Positions 8,912 through 20,056 of a DNA stretch of 38,517 nt are shown in pieces; position 1 is the stretch's first letter, and each line of letters starts with the position of its first letter. The stretch lies in the NCBI GenBank assembly GCA_028681275.1, contig JAQUIV010000006.1, positions 1-38,517 on the forward strand, given 5' to 3'. The notes under the pieces are model-generated. The model did no database searches, was not told where the DNA came from, and saw nothing but the letters and a program-made list of their open reading frames with translations. A program made the translations under genes and the position numbers. Source of the stretch: Aliarcobacter sp. Lineage in GTDB: Bacteria > Campylobacterota > Campylobacteria > Campylobacterales > Arcobacteraceae.

Positions 8912-10268
8912 CAATTCCATTTGCTAATAATTGTTGATATGCTTTATCATATAATCTTTTACCCTCAACAGGGTGAGAGATATATCCTAATTCCACTAAA
9001 ATAGAAGGCATTTGAGCTCCTACAAGTACCCAAAATGGTCCTTCTCTAACACCTGAGTCTGTAATATCTTTATATTTACTTCTTGTAGATTGTAAAATAC
9101 CAGCTTGAACATCAATTGCAAATTTGTGAGAAGCTGTAATTCTTGGTCGATTTAAAGACTCTAAAAATACATCTTTTGAAGAGCTACTCATCTCTCTAAT
9201 ATCTGATTTATTTTCTAATGCTGCAACTCTTTTTGCTCTTTCATTTCTAGCAGGACTTAAGAAAAATGTCTCTATTCCATCAATTTCATTTGCTTTTTCT
9301 GGAGGCACTGCATTAGTGTGAATAGACATAAATAAATCAGCATTTTTTTCATTTGCTAAAACAGTTCTATCCATAACTTTTATGAAAAAATCAGAATTTC
9401 TAGTTAGGTAAACGTTGTATCCTCTTTGTTTTAGAATAGCAGCTAAATATTTAGTTACATTTAAGTTTATAACTTTTTCATATCTTTTATTTGGTCCTAC
9501 TGCACCAACATCATCTCCCCCATGTCCAGCATCAAGAACTATCGTTTTATTTCTACTTTTTGGAGCATTTGTTATTTGATTTGAAATTGAAGGAGGCAGA
9601 GCTGAAGGAATATTTTTATCAGCTTTGTTTGTATCTTCACTTTTTTTCTTATCAGTTGAAACAGTAGCATTATTGTTAATTATGTTTATAACTAACTCCC
9701 TTGAAGCGATAGTATAAGTTATTTTTGGGTTACTTTTATTTGATATTACAATGCCAATGTTATCTTTATTATCATTAACACTTATATTATCTATATTATC
9801 AATATTTAATCTCGTAGGTAAGTATTTATATTTTCCAACTATATTAAAGGTGTATTCGTAATTAGAACCATTTTTTCTTGAAATTTGTGTAATATCATTT
9901 TTTGAATAATTTCTATTAAATTTAACAATGATTTTATTATCATTTGTTTCTATAGAACGAATAGAGTTTTGTGTATCGATATTAACTGAATTAAGTGGTT
10001 TGCTATTTTGTTTAATTGCTTCACTATTTTGTCTTTCTAATAAAATCTCTAGCTTTTTTTTATCTGGTCTAACATCTTTTTTTAATTTTTCACCAATAGA
10101 TATTATATTTTGAAGCTCAGCAATTTTTCGCTGTTCATTTTTTTGTGTAACAGCTTGTAGATAATTCATTTTTGATTTATGGTATTGTTCATTTAAACTA
10201 CTAATTGATTCTGCTGCAATTAGCAGTTTAAAAGATAGAAGGGTTAGAATAAAAAATTTTTTAAAAAT
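8874..10268 (-). CDS. N-acetylmuramoyl-L-alanine amidase (Amidase_3, AMIN-like N-domain), extended 5' to a probable ATT start
   Basis: 'IVLDAGHGGDDVGAVGP', 'SIHTNA', 'ILVELGYISHP'. ORF track begins at ATG 10169; the in-frame upstream extension encodes a signal peptide. Confidence 0.85.
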   Translation of the reverse strand: MFKKFFILTLLSFKLLIAAESISSLNEQYHKSKMNYLQAVTQKNEQRKIAELQNIISIGEKLKKDVRPDKKKLEILLERQNSEAIKQNSKPLNSVNIDTQNSIRSIETNDNKIIVKFNRNYSKNDITQISRKNGSNYEYTFNIVGKYKYLPTRLNIDNIDNISVNDNKDNIGIVISNKSNPKITYTIASRELVINIINNNATVSTDKKKSEDTNKADKNIPSALPPSISNQITNAPKSRNKTIVLDAGHGGDDVGAVGPNKRYEKVINLNVTKYLAAILKQRGYNVYLTRNSDFFIKVMDRTVLANEKNADLFMSIHTNAVPPEKANEIDGIETFFLSPARNERAKRVAALENKSDIREMSSSSKDVFLESLNRPRITASHKFAIDVQAGILQSTRSKYKDITDSGVREGPFWVLVGAQMPSILVELGYISHPVEGKRLYDKAYQQLLANGIANGVDSYFSKNP

Positions 10269-10270
10269 TT

Positions 10271-11350
10271 TTATTCTCCTTTAGTTAATTTTTCCATTAG
10301 TTCTTTTACAGAGATGATTTTTTCAATTCTGTATCCATTTGAACCTGAAAAGAATAAACCAGTTTCAGTATCACCTTGATAAGCGGCACCTAATCTATCA
10401 GCAATACAATAACCAACAAGTTTTGCTTCATGCCCTCTATTACAAGGCGCTACACAATTTGATATACATTGAACTTTTGGAGCTGTTTTATTTTCAATAG
10501 AAAATTGTAAATTTGTCATAACACCACGTGCAGGAAGACCAACAGGTGATTTCATAAGTTGAATATCTTCTGCTTTTGAATTTAATAAAACATTTTTAAA
10601 TTTAGCATCAGCATCACATTCAAAAGTACCTATAAATCTAGTTGCCATTTGAACACCAGCACAACCCATTGCCATAAATTTATCAATATCTTTTTTGTCC
10701 CAAACTCCACCTGCTGCAATAACTGGAATATCTCCCCATGTTTTTGCTTCTTCAATAACTGGACCAATGATATTTTCTAATTGATACTCTTCTTGAGAAC
10801 ATTGTTCGTAAGTAAAACCTTGATGTCCTCCACTTAATGGACCTTCTACGATTACTGCATCTGGAAGTTTATTATATCTTTGCCATTTTTTACAGATTAG
10901 TTTTAACGCTCTTGCACTTGAAACGATAGGAACTAATGCTACATCTGGAAAATCTTTTGCAAATTCAGGCATATTCGTAGGAATCCCAGCACCAGTAATA
11001 ATAATATTAATACCAGCTTCACAAGCATCTCTTACAACTCTTCCATAATCATTAATTGCATATAAAATGTTACATGCAAGTGGTGCATCTCCACAGATTT
11101 TTCTAGCATTTGCAACTATTTCAAAAAGAGATTCTCTGTTATAAAAGTTTGCAACATCTTTTGGTTTATCTTTTTTTGTAACAATGTGAATATTTTCACT
11201 TTTGTTTTTATAATAACCAGTACCAACTGCTGATATAACTCCTAGACCACCCTCTAAACTTACATTTCCTGCTAATTGATCCCAACTAATTCCTACACCC
11301 ATTCCACCTTGAATAATTGGATGCTTTATCTCATATTTTCCTATTTTCAC
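10271..11350 (-). CDS. Nitronate monooxygenase / 2-nitropropane dioxygenase-like flavoprotein
   Basis: 'HPIIQGGMGVGISWDQLAGNVSLEGGLGVIS', 'GPLSGGHQG', 'IPVIAAGGVWDKKDI', 'GCAGVQMATRFI'. Confidence 0.9.
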   Translation of the reverse strand: MKIGKYEIKHPIIQGGMGVGISWDQLAGNVSLEGGLGVISAVGTGYYKNKSENIHIVTKKDKPKDVANFYNRESLFEIVANARKICGDAPLACNILYAINDYGRVVRDACEAGINIIITGAGIPTNMPEFAKDFPDVALVPIVSSARALKLICKKWQRYNKLPDAVIVEGPLSGGHQGFTYEQCSQEEYQLENIIGPVIEEAKTWGDIPVIAAGGVWDKKDIDKFMAMGCAGVQMATRFIGTFECDADAKFKNVLLNSKAEDIQLMKSPVGLPARGVMTNLQFSIENKTAPKVQCISNCVAPCNRGHEAKLVGYCIADRLGAAYQGDTETGLFFSGSNGYRIEKIISVKELMEKLTKGE

Positions 11351-11361
11351 AACTAGCCTTT

Positions 11362-12570
11362 CTATTTTATTACTATCTTAGCGAAATTTTTTTTACCTTT
11401 TTGTAAAATATACTCGCCAATTTCTAAATTTAATTTATCATCGTTTATTTTTTCTTGATTTATTGATACTGCATTTGCTTTTATATCTCGTCTAGCTTGT
11501 GAAGTTGAATCAACAAGTTTACTATCAACTAAAGCTTGACAAATCCAAATTGGAGCTTCAAATGTAAATTCAGGCATATCTGTTGGAATATCTTTTTTTG
11601 CAAATACTCTTTCAAACTCTTCTTTTGCCTTTTCACCTTGACCATTTCCATGGAATCTTTCAACAATTTCCATTGCAAGAGATTCTTTTACTTTTTTAGG
11701 ATGTAAAGTTTCATTTTTTACACCTTTTTTAATCTCTTCTATCTCTTTTAAAGATTTTGATGATAAAAGTTCAAAATATCTCCACATTAATTCATCACTA
11801 ATTGAAAGAATTTTTCCAAACATATCAAAAGGTTCATCAGTTACACCAATGTAGTTTCCTAATGATTTTGACATTTTTTGAACACCATCAAGACCCTCTA
11901 AAATAGGCATCATTAGAACAGCTTGTTGTTTTTTACAGTTATAAGCTTTTTGTAAAGTTCTTCCCATTAAAAGATTGAATTTTTGGTCTGTTCCACCAAG
12001 TTCAATATCTGTATTCATAGCAACAGAATCATAACCTTGTAATAATGGATAAGTAAATTCACTTAAAGCAATAGGAGTATTTGAAGCATATCTTTTTGAA
12101 AAATCATCTCTTTCTAACATTCTAGCAACTGTTAAATTTGAAGCTAATGAGATTAATCCACCAGTTCCTAACTCTTTTAACCAAGTTGAGTTAAACATAA
12201 CTTGTGTTTTTGATTCATCTAATATTTTGAAAACTTGTTCTTTATATGAAACAGCATTTCTTTGAACATCTTCTTCACTTAAAACTTTTCTCGTTTCGCT
12301 TTTTCCTGTTGGATCTCCAATAGTTGCTGTAAAATCTCCAATTAGAAATTGAACAATTCCACCAAATTTTTGGAAAGTTGCAAGTTTTTGAATAAGAACT
12401 GTATGTCCTAAATGTAAATCAGGTGCTGTTGGATCAAATCCAGCTTTTACATAAAAATTTTCACCTGTTTCAAAATATTTTTTTATAAGTTTTTCTATTG
12501 CTTCAATATCAATAATTTCAGAAGTTCCTCTTTTTATCTCTTCTAGTGCTTCTTGAACTCTTTTTTCCAT
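11362..12570 (-). CDS. tyrS: Tyrosyl-tRNA synthetase
   Basis: '[15 protein letters not shown]' (HIGH), 'KMSKSLGN' (KMSKS), C-terminal S4-like region. Confidence 0.97.
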   Translation of the reverse strand: MEKRVQEALEEIKRGTSEIIDIEAIEKLIKKYFETGENFYVKAGFDPTAPDLHLGHTVLIQKLATFQKFGGIVQFLIGDFTATIGDPTGKSETRKVLSEEDVQRNAVSYKEQVFKILDESKTQVMFNSTWLKELGTGGLISLASNLTVARMLERDDFSKRYASNTPIALSEFTYPLLQGYDSVAMNTDIELGGTDQKFNLLMGRTLQKAYNCKKQQAVLMMPILEGLDGVQKMSKSLGNYIGVTDEPFDMFGKILSISDELMWRYFELLSSKSLKEIEEIKKGVKNETLHPKKVKESLAMEIVERFHGNGQGEKAKEEFERVFAKKDIPTDMPEFTFEAPIWICQALVDSKLVDSTSQARRDIKANAVSINQEKINDDKLNLEIGEYILQKGKKNFAKIVIK

Positions 12571-12588
12571 TAATCTTAACCCTTTAAA

Positions 12589-14733
12589 TTATTTGTTATA
12601 TGCATCTTTTTTTGAGTAGAATTCTATAACTTTTACTTTCTTCTCTATTATTTTTCTAACTTCATCTATATTTGATTTGTTTATTTCAAACTCAATATAG
12701 CAGTATTGTATATAAGAGTGAGCTTGTCTTCCAAACTCTACGCCTAAGATATAAAATTCATATTCTGCTAGGTAAGTTAGTACTTTTGCTAATTCACCTT
12801 TTGTATTTGGAATACTTATTACCATTTTATATTGGTAAACTTTATCTTTTGTCCACTTACAAAAAAGCATTTCTTGATTTGTTTTAATTTTATCGTAGGC
12901 TTTATCACACATTTTGTGATGAATTACAGCTTCGTTTCCATTCTTAAATGCAACAATATCATCACCAAATTTTGGATGACAACAATGGTCAAATGATACA
13001 GAACTTATACTGAAATTTGAATATATTAATACATTATCAAACTTAGATTCTTTGATTTTACTAGTCAAAATTTTAAATCTTGTCATTAAACCTTTAGAAG
13101 AAACAATTTTTTTCTCAATTATTTGTTTTGAATGTTTGAAAAAGTCTAAAATTTGAGGAATTTTATGGGGTGATTCAATTGGATATAGTTTTGTAATATC
13201 TTCTGAATATCTTGAAAATACAGTATTGATAATATTTTTTCCAGATAATTCATCAATTTCTTTTTGTCTATGGGCACAAAGAAGTTTAATTTGTTTTTTT
13301 GCCCTTGAAGTTTTTACCATATCCATCCAAGAACATCTAACAATAGTTTCATTACCTAATTCAATAGAGACAATATCTGTACTTTTTAATTCACTTAAAA
13401 GAGGTTTTTTAATCTTATTTATATAACATCCAATAGCTTTTTTACCGATATTTGTATGAACTGCAAAAGCAAAATCATAGGCAGTTGAACCAACAGGAAG
13501 AGTAAAAATCTCACCTTTTGGAGAATAAACTATCATCTCTTCTGTATATAAATTGTCTTTTGTTTCTTGGTAAAACTCTTCTACATTTTCATTTGAAAAC
13601 TCTAAAGATTTTAACCAATTAAGATTTGTAGTATTTTTTGCACCTGTTTTATATTTCCAGTGCGCAGCAATTCCAAATTCAGCAACTTTATCCATTTCAA
13701 AAGATCTAATTTGGATTTCATAAATTTTTGAATTATAAAAAACAGTTGTATGAATAGTTTGATAACCATTCTCTTTAGGTGTTGCTACATAATCCTTAAA
13801 TCTTGAAATTAAAGGCTTAAACTCTAAATGAATATAACCTAAAACCTTATAACAATCTATATCATCTTCAACTAAAATTCTAATCGCAAATAAATCTAAA
13901 ACTTCATCAATTGAAATTCCTTTTCTTTGCATTTTTAGATAAATAGAGTAGTGATGTTTTATACGGCTATATATTTTGATTTTATTTAAATCGTAACCGT
14001 TTTTTTCTAAAAGATTTTTTGTTGTTGATATAAATGTATTAAAAGTAAGTTGCATCGCATGTTGTTGCTCTTTTAAGAAATTATCAATTTTTTTATACTC
14101 ATTTGGATAAATATAAAAAAATGCTAAATCTTCTAATGCATTTTTTAGTGTTGAGATTCCTAATCTATTTGCAATTGGAACATAAACAACTAAAGTTTCT
14201 TCTGCAATTCTTTTTTGTTTATTTGCTGGTAAAACACTAAGTGTTAGCATATTATGTAATCTATCACAAAGTTTTACAATTAAAACCCGAACATCATCAA
14301 TAGAAGCAATTAACATTTTTCTAAAAGTAAGTGCAGAAGATATGATTTTTGAGTCACTTGCATCACTTGAAGCTATAAATTCATGTTCTCTGATTTCAAC
14401 AATTTTTGTTAGACCATCAACCATATGGGCAATATCATTACCCCATTTTTGTTTTATATAATCTAAAGAGTATTCTGTATCTTCTACTACATCATGAAGT
14501 AAAGCTGTTGCAATAATTGCTTCATCTTTTGAAAAATGGGCAGTTATAGAGGCAACTAAAATAGGATGAACACAATAAGGTTCGCCACTTTTTCTATATT
14601 GTCCTTCATGGGCTTTTATAATAAAATTAATTATTTCAGTTAGTTTGGGAGTTAATTCAGTTTGAGTATTAAGTTTTTTAATTGCATCTTCAACACTATT
14701 TATTTGTTGAATTTCTTTGATAAATGGATCCAT
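12589..14733 (-). CDS. spoT: RelA/SpoT-family (p)ppGpp synthetase/hydrolase
   Basis: HD hydrolase 'HDVVEDTEYS', synthetase 'RIKHHYSIYLKMQRKG', TGS 'VYSPKGEIFTLPVGSTAYDFAFAVH', C-terminal ACT. Confidence 0.96.
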   Translation of the reverse strand: MDPFIKEIQQINSVEDAIKKLNTQTELTPKLTEIINFIIKAHEGQYRKSGEPYCVHPILVASITAHFSKDEAIIATALLHDVVEDTEYSLDYIKQKWGNDIAHMVDGLTKIVEIREHEFIASSDASDSKIISSALTFRKMLIASIDDVRVLIVKLCDRLHNMLTLSVLPANKQKRIAEETLVVYVPIANRLGISTLKNALEDLAFFYIYPNEYKKIDNFLKEQQHAMQLTFNTFISTTKNLLEKNGYDLNKIKIYSRIKHHYSIYLKMQRKGISIDEVLDLFAIRILVEDDIDCYKVLGYIHLEFKPLISRFKDYVATPKENGYQTIHTTVFYNSKIYEIQIRSFEMDKVAEFGIAAHWKYKTGAKNTTNLNWLKSLEFSNENVEEFYQETKDNLYTEEMIVYSPKGEIFTLPVGSTAYDFAFAVHTNIGKKAIGCYINKIKKPLLSELKSTDIVSIELGNETIVRCSWMDMVKTSRAKKQIKLLCAHRQKEIDELSGKNIINTVFSRYSEDITKLYPIESPHKIPQILDFFKHSKQIIEKKIVSSKGLMTRFKILTSKIKESKFDNVLIYSNFSISSVSFDHCCHPKFGDDIVAFKNGNEAVIHHKMCDKAYDKIKTNQEMLFCKWTKDKVYQYKMVISIPNTKGELAKVLTYLAEYEFYILGVEFGRQAHSYIQYCYIEFEINKSNIDEVRKIIEKKVKVIEFYSKKDAYNK

Positions 14734-14743
14734 ATTATTAAGA

Positions 14744-14770
14744 CCTAAAGATAAGTTTTTAGGCTTATCT
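14744..14770 (-). promoter_or_regulatory. Two mutually exclusive hairpins in the rpoZ-spoT intergenic RNA
   Basis: Minus-strand RNA: AGATAAG(14770-14764)/CTTATCT(14755-14749) versus CCTAAA(14763-14758)/TTTAGG(14749-14744). Confidence 0.5.
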
Positions 14771-14989
14771 CTATTTTTTGTCTACAAATCCTTCGATTTT
14801 TAGTAAACCACTTGCAATTTCATCAATTGCGATATCTGTATATTTCATTTTTTGAGTATTTAATTCTAATAGAGGTTTTGCACCTTTACTTAATTCATCT
14901 GCTCTTTGACCAACAGCAATTGCTAAAATATATCTGTCATTATCTACTTGTTTTAAAGCTTTTGATATTCTCTCTTCTAATCTTAACAT
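14771..14989 (-). CDS. rpoZ: RNA polymerase omega subunit
   Basis: 72 aa, 'RLEERISKALKQVDNDRYILAIAVGQRADELSKGAKPLLE'; located between pyrH and spoT. Confidence 0.92.
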   Translation of the reverse strand: MLRLEERISKALKQVDNDRYILAIAVGQRADELSKGAKPLLELNTQKMKYTDIAIDEIASGLLKIEGFVDKK

Positions 14990-15014
14990 ATGTTATTCCT
15001 TTTGTGGTATTTAA

Positions 15015-15734
<720 letters not shown>

Positions 15735-15776
15735 CTATAATTTTTGGATTTTATCTAAAAAATCATTAACAAATAC

Positions 15777-16844
15777 TTAGCTTAGCGCCCATTCATAAAA
15801 TGGAATAATATTAATTTTCAATTTTGGGTCTGATATTTTTTCATTGTTTGAAATAGTAATAATATTTATCTCATTTATTTCAAATTCATGGGCAGTTTTT
15901 ATAATTTTTTTTAGAGCATTATTCATTAGAAATCTATTAAAAAATGGAATAGGTACAATTGCTATATTTTTTGATTTAATATAAAAATCAATATTATCTA
16001 AATAATAAACTTCTTTATATTTATGAATTAATTCCAAAAAAATCATATTAGAAAACTCATTTTTAAACTTTTTTACATGTGAAATAGCATTTAAAAAAGA
16101 GTGATTATAACAATATATTTTTTTTACTGATTTTTCTTGATTATATTTTTGTAGAAAATAGATTGAATTATTATTTTCATAGATTTTACAAGTTTCATAA
16201 AATTTATCTTTAGATATTTTAATTTTAGATTTTAGATTATTAAATAGCTGAAAAAGAGATTTTTTTTCATCAATATTTTCTATTAAAATTTTAAATATTT
16301 CATATTGGGTTTCATCTTTACATTGAAGTTCAAATATCTCTTGTAAACGATGTATTTTTTTATGTTCTTCATAATTTATAAGTTCAGGTAAATTTCCAAA
16401 TTTTAGAAAACTATTAAAACTTTGAGTTATATTTTGATGTCTGTTATCATGTAATAAATACTCTTCAAAATCTAAAGCATTAATTCTAATATTTTCAAAT
16501 CCTCTGATTTTTTTTGGATTTAAAGTTGAAATTATAATATTTTCACAAGGAGGAAGTTCAAATTGGAAATCAAAATTTTCAAGAACTAAAACAATAATTT
16601 CATTCATTTTTATAAATTTCTCAAGATTTTTAGAAATTTCAGAAATATCATTTCTTAAATCAGAAAAATCGATATAAAGGTACTCTTTTGGTTTAAAAGT
16701 TGATAAAAAGTCATAAATAAGATAACTTTTTCCAGTTTTAAAAGCACCACTTATTATTGTTTTCGGTTCTGTAATTTTGATTTTTCGCTCTTGGAAATTA
16801 ACTTTTGAAAAGTTAATTTCATAACAAGCTTCTAGGGTTCTCAT
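15777..16844 (-). CDS. AAA_14/DUF4143-like P-loop ATPase
   Basis: Walker A 'GAFKTGKSYL', Walker B-like 'IIVLVLENFDF', C-terminal region resembling the DUF4143 nuclease-fold tail. Confidence 0.65.
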   Translation of the reverse strand: MRTLEACYEINFSKVNFQERKIKITEPKTIISGAFKTGKSYLIYDFLSTFKPKEYLYIDFSDLRNDISEISKNLEKFIKMNEIIVLVLENFDFQFELPPCENIIISTLNPKKIRGFENIRINALDFEEYLLHDNRHQNITQSFNSFLKFGNLPELINYEEHKKIHRLQEIFELQCKDETQYEIFKILIENIDEKKSLFQLFNNLKSKIKISKDKFYETCKIYENNNSIYFLQKYNQEKSVKKIYCYNHSFLNAISHVKKFKNEFSNMIFLELIHKYKEVYYLDNIDFYIKSKNIAIVPIPFFNRFLMNNALKKIIKTAHEFEINEINIITISNNEKISDPKLKINIIPFYEWALS

Positions 16845-17776
16845 TTTTTATTTTGTATTAAAATAATTGCTTCTTTAATTGCATTTACATAACTTTTTGT
16901 ATTTATTTTTTCATTTTTATATGCAATATTAAAAGCAGTTCCATGGTCAACTGAAGTTCTAATTATTGGAAGATTTAGACTCACATTTATGCTTTGTTCA
17001 AAATATAAAGCTTTAAGTGGAGCTAATCCTTGGTCATGGTACATTGCAACAAAATATTTATAATTTTTTCTTGAAAGTGGAGAAAATGCAGTATCTGGAA
17101 CTAATGGACCTTTAAAAATATTCTTTTCTAAATGTTTATTTGCTTTTTTTATAGCTTTGAAAATTTCTACTTCTTCATCACCTAAAACTCCATTATCACT
17201 TGCGTGTGGATTTAGACCTAAAACACCGATATTATCATTTTTTACATTTTTGTAAAAATCAATTAAAAATTTAGTTAAATCCTCTTCATTTACTTTTTTT
17301 GCAACTTTTTTTAAAGGAATATGTTCTGTGAAAAGCCCCACAAACATCTTTTTACAACCAAGCATCATAATGGCATTTTTACCAAAATAATCCCTTAAAA
17401 CTTCTGTATGTCCTTTGTATTTTATATCTGCTTTACTCCAAGATTCTTTGTTAATTGGAAGTGTACAAATTGCATCCACTCTTTTTTTATCTGCTAAATT
17501 TATAGCATCCATAAAAGAATCATAAGAATATTTTCCAGCTTTTTTTGAAACTGTTCCAGCTTTTATTTCAAAGTCACCTTTTGTTTCAAATATTTCAAAA
17601 TTATTTGGTATCTCTATTTTTAATTTATCACTTGCTTTTTTTAGCATAATATCGTTTATACAATAAATTGGTTGGCAAATTTTTGATATTTTTTCATGGC
17701 ATTTTAGAGCTATTTCAACTCCAATTCCATTTAAATCTCCGATACTTATTGCAATTTTTGGTTTAATATTAGTCAT
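16841..17776 (-). CDS. pdxA: 4-hydroxythreonine-4-phosphate dehydrogenase
   Basis: 'AISIGDLNGIGVEIALK', 'GHTEVLRDYF', 'GLNPHASDNGVLGDEE', 'MYHDQGLAPLKAL', 'SVDHGTAFNIAYK'. Confidence 0.97.
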   Translation of the reverse strand: MTNIKPKIAISIGDLNGIGVEIALKCHEKISKICQPIYCINDIMLKKASDKLKIEIPNNFEIFETKGDFEIKAGTVSKKAGKYSYDSFMDAINLADKKRVDAICTLPINKESWSKADIKYKGHTEVLRDYFGKNAIMMLGCKKMFVGLFTEHIPLKKVAKKVNEEDLTKFLIDFYKNVKNDNIGVLGLNPHASDNGVLGDEEVEIFKAIKKANKHLEKNIFKGPLVPDTAFSPLSRKNYKYFVAMYHDQGLAPLKALYFEQSINVSLNLPIIRTSVDHGTAFNIAYKNEKINTKSYVNAIKEAIILIQNKK

Positions 17777-18554
17777 TTTTAATTAACTCTTTCATATCAA
17801 TAATTGCTTGGCTTAAACCTGTAAAAACAGAACGAGCAATAATACTTTGTCCAATATTTAACTCTTCAACTTCAGGAATTTGTGAAATTAGTTTTACATT
17901 TTGATAGTTTAATCCATGCCCTGCTGCAACTTTTAAACCAAGTTTTTTTGCTAATTTTGATGAATTTTCTATCTCTTTGATAGATTTGTTTAATTTAGTT
18001 TTTAATTCGTTTTTACTTAATTCTAATTCTTTGATTGTATGATGAGTTTGAGATAAATTTGTATTTAACATTGCATAAATATTTGCAAAAGTTCCAGTAT
18101 GAAGTTCAATCCATTCAACTTCAAGTTCTTTTGAAAGTTCGATAATTTCTTCATTTGGGTCAATAAAAAGTGATACTTCAATTTCATTTGCATGAAGTTT
18201 ATCAATTACTTTTTGAAGTTTTTCAAAGTTTCCTTTTACATCAAGTCCACCCTCAGTTGTAACTTCATTTCTATTTTCAGGAACTAAAGTAGCTCGAGTT
18301 GGTTTTAATTTACAAACAATATCAATAATGTCACTATTTATTGAGCACTCTAAATTAACTGGAAGTGATGATTGCTGAATTATAGCAATTGCATCATTGT
18401 CATGAATGTGTCGTCTATCTTCTCTTAAATGAATTGTGATTTGATCAGCTCCACTTAGTTTGCAAATACCAAGTGCATCAAGGGGATTTGGGTCGTTAAT
18501 TTTTCTAGCTTCTCTTAATACTGCAATGTGATCTATATTTACACCAAGTAGCAA
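17769..18554 (-). CDS. pdxJ: Pyridoxine 5'-phosphate synthase
   Basis: 'LLGVNIDHIAVLREARKINDPNPLDA', 'GADQITIHLREDRRHIHD', 'AAGHGLNYQNV'. TTG start preceded by AAAGGA. Confidence 0.97.
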   Translation of the reverse strand: MLLGVNIDHIAVLREARKINDPNPLDALGICKLSGADQITIHLREDRRHIHDNDAIAIIQQSSLPVNLECSINSDIIDIVCKLKPTRATLVPENRNEVTTEGGLDVKGNFEKLQKVIDKLHANEIEVSLFIDPNEEIIELSKELEVEWIELHTGTFANIYAMLNTNLSQTHHTIKELELSKNELKTKLNKSIKEIENSSKLAKKLGLKVAAGHGLNYQNVKLISQIPEVEELNIGQSIIARSVFTGLSQAIIDMKELIKND

Positions 18555-18563
18555 TTTGTATCC

Positions 18564-18606
18564 TTTAATATTGGCTTTTTAGTACGAAATAATAGCCAAT
18601 ATTAAA
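18564..18606 (-). promoter_or_regulatory. 13-bp perfect inverted repeat between trpE and pdxJ
   Basis: TTTAATATTGGCT(18564-18576)-17 nt-AGCCAATATTAAA(18594-18606). On the minus-strand RNA the downstream arm abuts/overlaps the pdxJ AAAGGA. Confidence 0.7.
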
Positions 18607-18632
18607 TAAAGAAGTCTTTGTAGGATTTTAGA

Positions 18633-20042
18633 TTATGATAAGTCTTTTAATGTTGCAATATTAGCAGCAAGTTTATTTGTAACTTCAAGATATTCATCCT
18701 CTGGTTTTGAGTCTGCTACAACTCCAGCTCCAGCTTGGAAAATGATAGTATCAGCTGTAAGCATTGTAGTTCTAATAGTAATTGCACTATCCATATTTCC
18801 ATCAAAACCAAAATAAGCGATACTTCCTGAATAGAAGTTTCTTTTTATTCCCTCAAATTGTGCGATTAATTCCATAGCTCTAATTTTTGGAGCTCCTGTC
18901 ATTGTCCCTGCTGTAAATGTTGCTGCAAACAAATCAAACATATCGTATTTATCATCAATTACTGCTTCTACATCTGAAACAATATGCATAACATGAGAGT
19001 ATCTTTCTATTCTCATTAAATCAGTTACTTTTACAGTTCCTGGCTTTGCAACACGACCAACATCATTTCTTCCTAAATCAACAAGCATTAGATGTTCAGC
19101 TCTCTCTTTTGTATCGTTGATTAGTTCATTTTCCATTTCAATGTCTTTTTCTAAAGTTTTACCTCTTTTTCGTGTTCCCGCGATTGGTCTTAAAAGTAAA
19201 TGTCCATCAACAAGTCTAATCATAACTTCAGGAGAACTTCCTGCAATTGTGAATTTCTCAAATTCTAAAAGAAAAAGATATGGGCTTGGATTTTTACTTC
19301 TTAATGCTCTATAAAAACTAAGATGATCAACAATAGCTTTTTGAGTAAATCTGTTTGACATTAAAATCTGAAAAACATCTCCTGATTTTATCATCTCTTT
19401 TGATTTTGCAACCATTTCAAAAAACTCTTCTTTTGAAAAGTTGAATTTTCCTTCATCAAGTAAAGTTGCTTTTTTTAAAGGAGTGTATTCATAACTTTTT
19501 AAAAGTTCTTTTTCAATGATTTCTAAATCTTTTTGCTTTTCATCCATTGAAGTAATAATTACAAGTTTTGAAGTTTTGTGAGAAAATCCAAGAATTATTT
19601 TTGGTCTTATTAAATCTAAATCAGGAATATTTAATTGATCAACCAAAGAGTTCATAGACTCTTTTAGTTTTGGTTCGAATTCTTTTCCAATGTCGTATCC
19701 AACATTTCCAATAAATCCATCAATTAGCCCAACACCTAACTCTAAAGATTTATTTTTATAAAACTCTTTGTCAAAATTTTTATAGTATCTTTTTAAAAAA
19801 GTTAATGGATTTGATTCAACAGTTGAAACTTCTTGTTTTTCATTTTTATAAAAACAAGTTCCATTTTCATACCAAACTCTTTCTCTGTCACCAATAATGA
19901 TGTAAGAATAATTTCCAGTACTTGAATTAATAGTACTTTCAAATAAAAATGTTATTTCATCTTTATATAATTTTTTTATTTTTTCATATATTGAAACAGG
20001 TGTGAATTGGTCTAAAAATAGCTCTTTACTATAAAAATTCAT
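18633..20042 (-). CDS. trpE: Anthranilate synthase component I
   Basis: '[15 protein letters not shown]', '[25 protein letters not shown]', 'PIAGTRKRG', '[15 protein letters not shown]'. Confidence 0.95.
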   Translation of the reverse strand: MNFYSKELFLDQFTPVSIYEKIKKLYKDEITFLFESTINSSTGNYSYIIIGDRERVWYENGTCFYKNEKQEVSTVESNPLTFLKRYYKNFDKEFYKNKSLELGVGLIDGFIGNVGYDIGKEFEPKLKESMNSLVDQLNIPDLDLIRPKIILGFSHKTSKLVIITSMDEKQKDLEIIEKELLKSYEYTPLKKATLLDEGKFNFSKEEFFEMVAKSKEMIKSGDVFQILMSNRFTQKAIVDHLSFYRALRSKNPSPYLFLLEFEKFTIAGSSPEVMIRLVDGHLLLRPIAGTRKRGKTLEKDIEMENELINDTKERAEHLMLVDLGRNDVGRVAKPGTVKVTDLMRIERYSHVMHIVSDVEAVIDDKYDMFDLFAATFTAGTMTGAPKIRAMELIAQFEGIKRNFYSGSIAYFGFDGNMDSAITIRTTMLTADTIIFQAGAGVVADSKPEDEYLEVTNKLAANIATLKDLS

Positions 20043-20056
20043 TAATATCTACTTTT

